The notes under the pieces are model-generated. The model ran no database searches. It was not told where the DNA came from and worked only from the letters and a program-made list of their open reading frames with translations. A DNA stretch of 10,204 nt from Anaerolineaceae bacterium (GTDB lineage: Bacteria; Chloroflexota; Anaerolineae; Aggregatilineales; Phototrophicaceae). Positions 7,541-10,204 of the stretch are shown here, one piece after another (position 1 is the first letter of the stretch; each line of letters opens with the position of its first letter). The position numbers and the translations under genes were made by a program. The DNA lies in the NCBI GenBank assembly GCA_020634165.1, contig JACKCF010000013.1, positions 1 to 10,204 of the forward strand, written 5' to 3'.

Positions 7541-8941
7541 TTAGCGATCCAATGCGAAAGCCTGGAAGTCCTGGGCAACTTCCATCATACGTGATGGGAC
7601 ATCGACACCTTCTACACTCAATACTTCGCTGACCAGAGTACCCACTTCTGCATAGTAATCTTGTACATTGGGGCTTGGTTCCGCCTGAACGACTACTTCA
7701 CCACCCGTTACAGCATCTATAAACGGCGCATAATTTTCGACGGGCAGCTTATTGTATGGCTCGCGGAATGCGGCGAAGTCATCCTGATACTGACCTACGA
7801 ACAACGGCAGGGTCGGCATACCGACGGCTTCAGTCGTGACTTCAATTGCAGTCTGCATCTCAACTGGGTCGAATTGGCGCCACAGTTGGAAGTAGGCCGC
7901 TGCTTCCTGTTCATCTTCTGTTGCCGATGAACTTACCATCCACAAATTGCCGCCTGACAGCGTGATCTTGCCATTGGGGCCAGCCGGAGCCGCCGCATAA
8001 CCGAATTGCGTTAAGTCAGCATCCGGGAATTGTGTGTACACCCAATTGAACTGGTCACCAGCGTAGATGACCATCGCAACACGACCTGATACCAGCGCTT
8101 CAGATAGGCTACCCCAGTCGAGGGTTGCACCTGGCAGCACGTCATAGCCCCAGCGCAAAGACTGGATATATTCCATTGCCGCAACTGCCGGGCCTTCGCC
8201 AAAGGCAGCGCTGTATGTGCCATCACCATTGTCGGCAATAATATCTTGCGAAGTTGCGCCAAAGCCATAAGCGATATTTGTAAAATGCCAACCGGTCGCA
8301 CCACTGCCATCATTGATGAACGCAAAACCAGCAACGTTATTGTCACGATCTGTCAGAGCAACGGCCATCTCTGCCAGTTCATCCCAGGTTGCCGGCGGGC
8401 CGTCAAAGCCAGCAGCTTGCAGCATGGGGATGTTATAGGCCAAACCGAGAGCATAGGCATCTTTCGGAATGCCGTAGATTGCGTCGCCGTCACTCATCAC
8501 ATCTAGAATGGCCGGATTGAATACATCAATGACACCGGCGGCTGTCATATATGCGGTCAAATCGGCAACAGCGCCCTGCTCAACAAACTTGGGCGGCTCT
8601 GTAAAGTAAGCGCGGAACAGTGTAGGCAGTTGGTTGCCCGCGATAAGCGCGGTAAAGGCTGCCGGATCATATTGAAGTTCTAAGCCTTCAATGGTGACAT
8701 TCGGGTACAAATCCATAAAGCGCTGGGCCGTCGCTTGCCAGGTTTCCATGGCTTCCGGCTGATCTGATGCGGGCATTTCTGAAACGGTAATGGTGACGGG
8801 GCGCCCACCAGCAATTTCTTCGGGCAATGTTAGAATATCGGGGACGGGTGCAGCATCCTGCGCTGCGACAGTGTAGAGTGGTATGCTGAGGATTGCGATT
8901 ACAGTGCAAACCACTAGTATGCGGGCATGTTTGCGAAACAT
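7541..8941 (-). CDS. Extracellular solute-binding protein of a sugar ABC transporter (family 1 type)
   Basis: This 466-residue protein should capture the imported oligosaccharide outside the membrane and deliver it to the two permeases encoded directly downstream. The N terminus is a Sec signal (MFRKHAR, hydrophobic core ILVVCTVIAILSIPLY, then TVAAQDA). The mature part shows the usual family 1 layout: VTITVSE as the first strand, WQATAQRFMDLYPNVTIE, then DGDAIYGIPKD and YNIPMLQAAGFDGPPATWDEL, all typical of MalE/UgpB-like proteins. Near the C-terminal part, LSGGNLWMVSSSATEDEQEA also fits the fold. I chose ATG 8941 because AGGAGA lies just upstream and the signal peptide starts there. An in-frame ATG at 9070 would add 43 unrelated residues and would start upstream of the predicted promoter. 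No lipobox is present: the only cysteine is within the hydrophobic core, preceded by LVV. The ligand is unknown. Confidence 0.93.
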   Translation of the reverse strand: MFRKHARILVVCTVIAILSIPLYTVAAQDAAPVPDILTLPEEIAGGRPVTITVSEMPASDQPEAMETWQATAQRFMDLYPNVTIEGLELQYDPAAFTALIAGNQLPTLFRAYFTEPPKFVEQGAVADLTAYMTAAGVIDVFNPAILDVMSDGDAIYGIPKDAYALGLAYNIPMLQAAGFDGPPATWDELAEMAVALTDRDNNVAGFAFINDGSGATGWHFTNIAYGFGATSQDIIADNGDGTYSAAFGEGPAVAAMEYIQSLRWGYDVLPGATLDWGSLSEALVSGRVAMVIYAGDQFNWVYTQFPDADLTQFGYAAAPAGPNGKITLSGGNLWMVSSSATEDEQEAAAYFQLWRQFDPVEMQTAIEVTTEAVGMPTLPLFVGQYQDDFAAFREPYNKLPVENYAPFIDAVTGGEVVVQAEPSPNVQDYYAEVGTLVSEVLSVEGVDVPSRMMEVAQDFQAFALDR

Positions 8942-8947
8942 CTGAAT

Positions 8948-8953
8948 TCTCCT
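8948..8953 (-). promoter_or_regulatory. Ribosome binding site fixing the binding-protein start
   Basis: AGGAGA on the minus strand lies six bases before the ATG at 8941. It is the strongest Shine-Dalgarno match in the operon and supports this start over the upstream in-frame ATG at 9070. Confidence 0.8.
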
Positions 8954-8992
8954 AAAATTTTGTAACTGAAATTCTTTTCGGATTAGCGGCAA

Positions 8993-9024
8993 ACAATGTT
9001 TTTGAGACGTCTCAAAAACATTGT
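8993..9024. promoter_or_regulatory. Primary operator O1: perfect 32-base palindrome for the LacI-family regulator
   Basis: The half-site ACAATGTTTTTGAGAC is followed directly by its exact reverse complement, giving 16+16 matching bases with no spacer. The centre TGAGACGTCTCA has the central CpG and TGARAC-type half-sites usual for LacI-family operators (compare TGAAACGTTTCA-like sites). The outer ACAATG arms are additional and make the site about twice as long as a standard LacI operator. It covers the predicted -10 element and start site of the operon promoter, and the -35 element and spacer of the regulator promoter, so binding should repress both. It is unlikely to act as an RNA hairpin, because the predicted operon transcript begins inside it. 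Confidence 0.85.
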
Positions 9025-9029
9025 ATAAT
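9002..9029 (+). promoter_or_regulatory. Sigma-70-type promoter of the LacI-family regulator
   Basis: TTGAGA (9002-9007), a 16-base spacer and a perfect TATAAT (9024-9029) form a good plus-strand promoter. Its expected start is near 9036. The -35 hexamer and spacer are inside operator O1, predicting autorepression. Its -10 hexamer shares bases with the -10 of the opposing operon promoter, so the two cannot be occupied by polymerase simultaneously. Confidence 0.6.
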
Positions 9030-9048
9030 ATGCGATGTGGGGTGTCAA
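9020..9048 (-). promoter_or_regulatory. Sigma-70-type promoter of the transporter/hydrolase operon
   Basis: On the minus strand TTGACA (9048-9043) is a perfect -35 hexamer. A 17-base spacer leads to TACAAT (9025-9020), a five-of-six -10 hexamer. The expected start is near 9013, inside operator O1, leaving a leader of about 70 bases before the binding-protein ATG. Confidence 0.7.
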
Positions 9049-9057
9049 GAAATTTAA

Positions 9058-9069
9058 TGAGACGTCTCA
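9058..9069. promoter_or_regulatory. Secondary operator O2: TGAGACGTCTCA core
   Basis: This 12-base perfect palindrome is identical to the core of O1, with a centre-to-centre distance of 55 bases (about five helical turns). On its right side the match to O1 continues for four more bases (AAAA), but the outer ACAATG arms are absent. It lies about 10 bases upstream of the operon promoter -35 element and in the predicted leader of the regulator gene. It could strengthen repression through cooperative binding or a short loop with O1. Confidence 0.75.
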
Positions 9070-9135
9070 AAAAGAGAGGCGTGTTAGTATTTTATTGCCT
9101 TCCTGGAAACCAAATAATCGAGAAAGAGGTTGGAT

Positions 9136-10204
9136 ATGGCATCGCTAAAAGATGTGGCAGAGCTGGCCCAAGTGCCAATGCTTGATGCTTATCATGCACT
9201 CAAAAATGATGCCACAATCGAAAAAGCCATGAGAGATGCTGTGGTGAGGGCCGCCGAGGAATTACGTTACAGCTTAAAGATCACTCAAATTGATGTAGCA
9301 GACCTGGCAGGTGTTGGCAAAGGCACTGTGTCTTATGCCCTAAATGGGAACGACCTCATCAAGCCGGCAACACGCGAAAAAGTGTTGGAAGCCGCAAAGG
9401 CGCTGGGCTATCGACCCAATATTATGGCACGGAACCTAAAGACCAACCGTGCTGGCATCGTCGGTTATTCCTGGCATGTCCATGATGATCCGAACCGCAT
9501 GAATAACTTACTTGATGAGTTCATTTACCGTGTGACTATTGAGGCGGAGAGCGAGCACTTTCACCTGTTGACCTTCATCCAACCCCAAGAAGATCGGGAG
9601 CGAGTCTATGATGACCTCATTTCGACCAACCGCGTCGATGGCTTCATACTTTCTGACATACGCTATGATGATTCACGGATTCAACGATTGTTTGATCTGA
9701 ATGCGCCGTTTGTCGCTTTCGGTGGGATGTACCTGCCAGATGCAAACTTCGCATTTGTTGATGTGGATGGCAAAAGCGGGATAAAGATGGTTGTTGAGCA
9801 CCTACTCTCCTTGGGCCATGAACGAATAGGTCTAATCAACTGGCATCCGGGAAATCTGATCGGCGACGTCCGCCAGAATGGTTATATGGAAACAATGCAA
9901 GTGGCGGGAATACGCATCGAACCCGATTGGATTGTATCCACGCCCAATATTCTATATTCCGCATCAAGTGCGACCGCGAGTTTGATGAGCGCAAAACATC
10001 CGCCAACGGCTATTGTCTGCACCAATGATGTCATGGCATTTGGCGCTAAAGCCTATCTGGATGAAGTTGGATATCGAGACATCGCGCTTACAGGATATGA
10101 TAATGATCCAACTGCCCAATTCCTGGGAATTACATCCGTACGCCAGCCGATTGAGCTTGTCGCCAAAACACTCTTTGATATTCTCCTTGGAGAAATTGAC
10201 CAGA
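9136..10204 (+). CDS. LacI-family transcriptional regulator with tandem N-terminal HTH domains (3' end beyond window)
   Basis: The 356 codons visible run from ATG 9136 to the right edge. AAGAGG lies upstream, and an in-frame TAA at 9115 blocks further extension. Residues 49-95 are a standard LacI HTH (DVADLAGVGKGTVSYALNG, later EAAKALGYRPN). They are followed by the hinge ARNLKTNR with the leucine that enters the DNA minor groove in this family. Residues 2-48 are a second, divergent copy in register: DVAELAQV, then AYHALKND, then AAEELRYSLK. The effector domain follows, with typical DGFILSD, LSLGHERIGLI, CTNDVMAFGA and GYDNDP stretches and a near-complete C-terminal RQP region, so only a few tens of residues are probably missing. 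It is transcribed divergently from the sugar operon and probably represses it at the palindromes between them, releasing on binding a transported sugar. The effector is not predictable. Confidence 0.93.
   Translation, partial: MASLKDVAELAQVPMLDAYHALKNDATIEKAMRDAVVRAAEELRYSLKITQIDVADLAGVGKGTVSYALNGNDLIKPATREKVLEAAKALGYRPNIMARNLKTNRAGIVGYSWHVHDDPNRMNNLLDEFIYRVTIEAESEHFHLLTFIQPQEDRERVYDDLISTNRVDGFILSDIRYDDSRIQRLFDLNAPFVAFGGMYLPDANFAFVDVDGKSGIKMVVEHLLSLGHERIGLINWHPGNLIGDVRQNGYMETMQVAGIRIEPDWIVSTPNILYSASSATASLMSAKHPPTAIVCTNDVMAFGAKAYLDEVGYRDIALTGYDNDPTAQFLGITSVRQPIELVAKTLFDILLGEIDQ
9139..9279 (+). repeat. Extra LacI-type HTH unit (first copy of a tandem domain)
   Basis: Codons 2-48 of the regulator align without gaps to codons 49-95. 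Shared positions include DVA, LA and V of helix 1-2, Y.AL at the end of the recognition helix, and AA..L.Y in helix 3-4. The first copy has lost the usual VSxxTVS recognition-helix pattern (it reads VPMLDAYHAL), so it may recognise different bases or serve another role. Confidence 0.75.

Noticed and set aside
8993..9024. 32-base palindrome as a bidirectional transcription terminator
   Set aside because: It sits between divergent starts with no converging genes, contains promoter elements, and its core is repeated at 9058-9069, all of which favour an operator.
8942..9070. N-terminal extension of the binding protein from the in-frame ATG at 9070
   Set aside because: The 43 extra residues do not resemble a signal peptide, the codons run through the operator and promoter, and the strong AGGAGA plus true signal peptide point to 8941.
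9230..9280. Internal start at the ATG of codon 32 of the regulator, giving a single-HTH protein
   Set aside because: No good ribosome site is visible there, and it would cut the first HTH unit in half although that unit is recognisably conserved from residue 2 onward.

Overview
The window holds a compact carbohydrate-uptake and glycoside-hydrolase operon on the minus strand, and a divergent LacI-family regulator on the plus strand. Base composition is near 50% GC by eye. The gene content (secreted substrate-binding protein, MalF/MalG-type permeases, GH31 enzymes, a GH71/99-like domain and a LacI regulator) would fit a heterotrophic Chloroflexota bacterium of the Anaerolineae type. That assignment is tentative, as there is no rRNA or marker gene here.

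Layout in minus-strand transcription order: a secreted solute-binding protein (8941-7541), a 67-base gap with a strong stem-loop, a MalF/UgpA-type permease (7474-6527), a MalG/UgpE-type permease (6510-5641), a cytoplasmic GH31 enzyme with an unrecognised C-terminal extension (5625-2932), and a secreted GH31 enzyme (2909 to beyond base 1). The last three junctions are only 15-22 bases, so the five genes look like one operon. The last gene runs off the left edge. After its complete GH31 module it enters a second glycosidase-like domain of the GH71/GH99-like class, so it appears to be a two-enzyme fusion.

The LacI-family gene starts at 9136 and runs off the right edge. Its N terminus carries two consecutive LacI-type helix-turn-helix units (residues about 2-48 and 49-95) where the family normally has one. 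The 194-base divergent intergenic region contains two palindromes with the same TGAGACGTCTCA core, with centres 55 bases apart. The first extends to a perfect 32-base inverted repeat. Good sigma-70-like promoters can be read on both strands; they overlap, and the 32-base palindrome covers the -10 region of both. This predicts repression of the operon together with autorepression.

Inferred working model: the secreted GH31-GH71/99-like enzyme trims an external alpha-linked glycan. The binding protein and two permeases import the oligosaccharides, powered by an ATPase encoded elsewhere. The cytoplasmic GH31 enzyme finishes the hydrolysis. The LacI protein releases the promoter when it binds a sugar. 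The sugar cannot be read from the sequence. The most unusual points are the tandem-HTH regulator matched to a double-length operator, and the GH31-GH71/99-like fusion.
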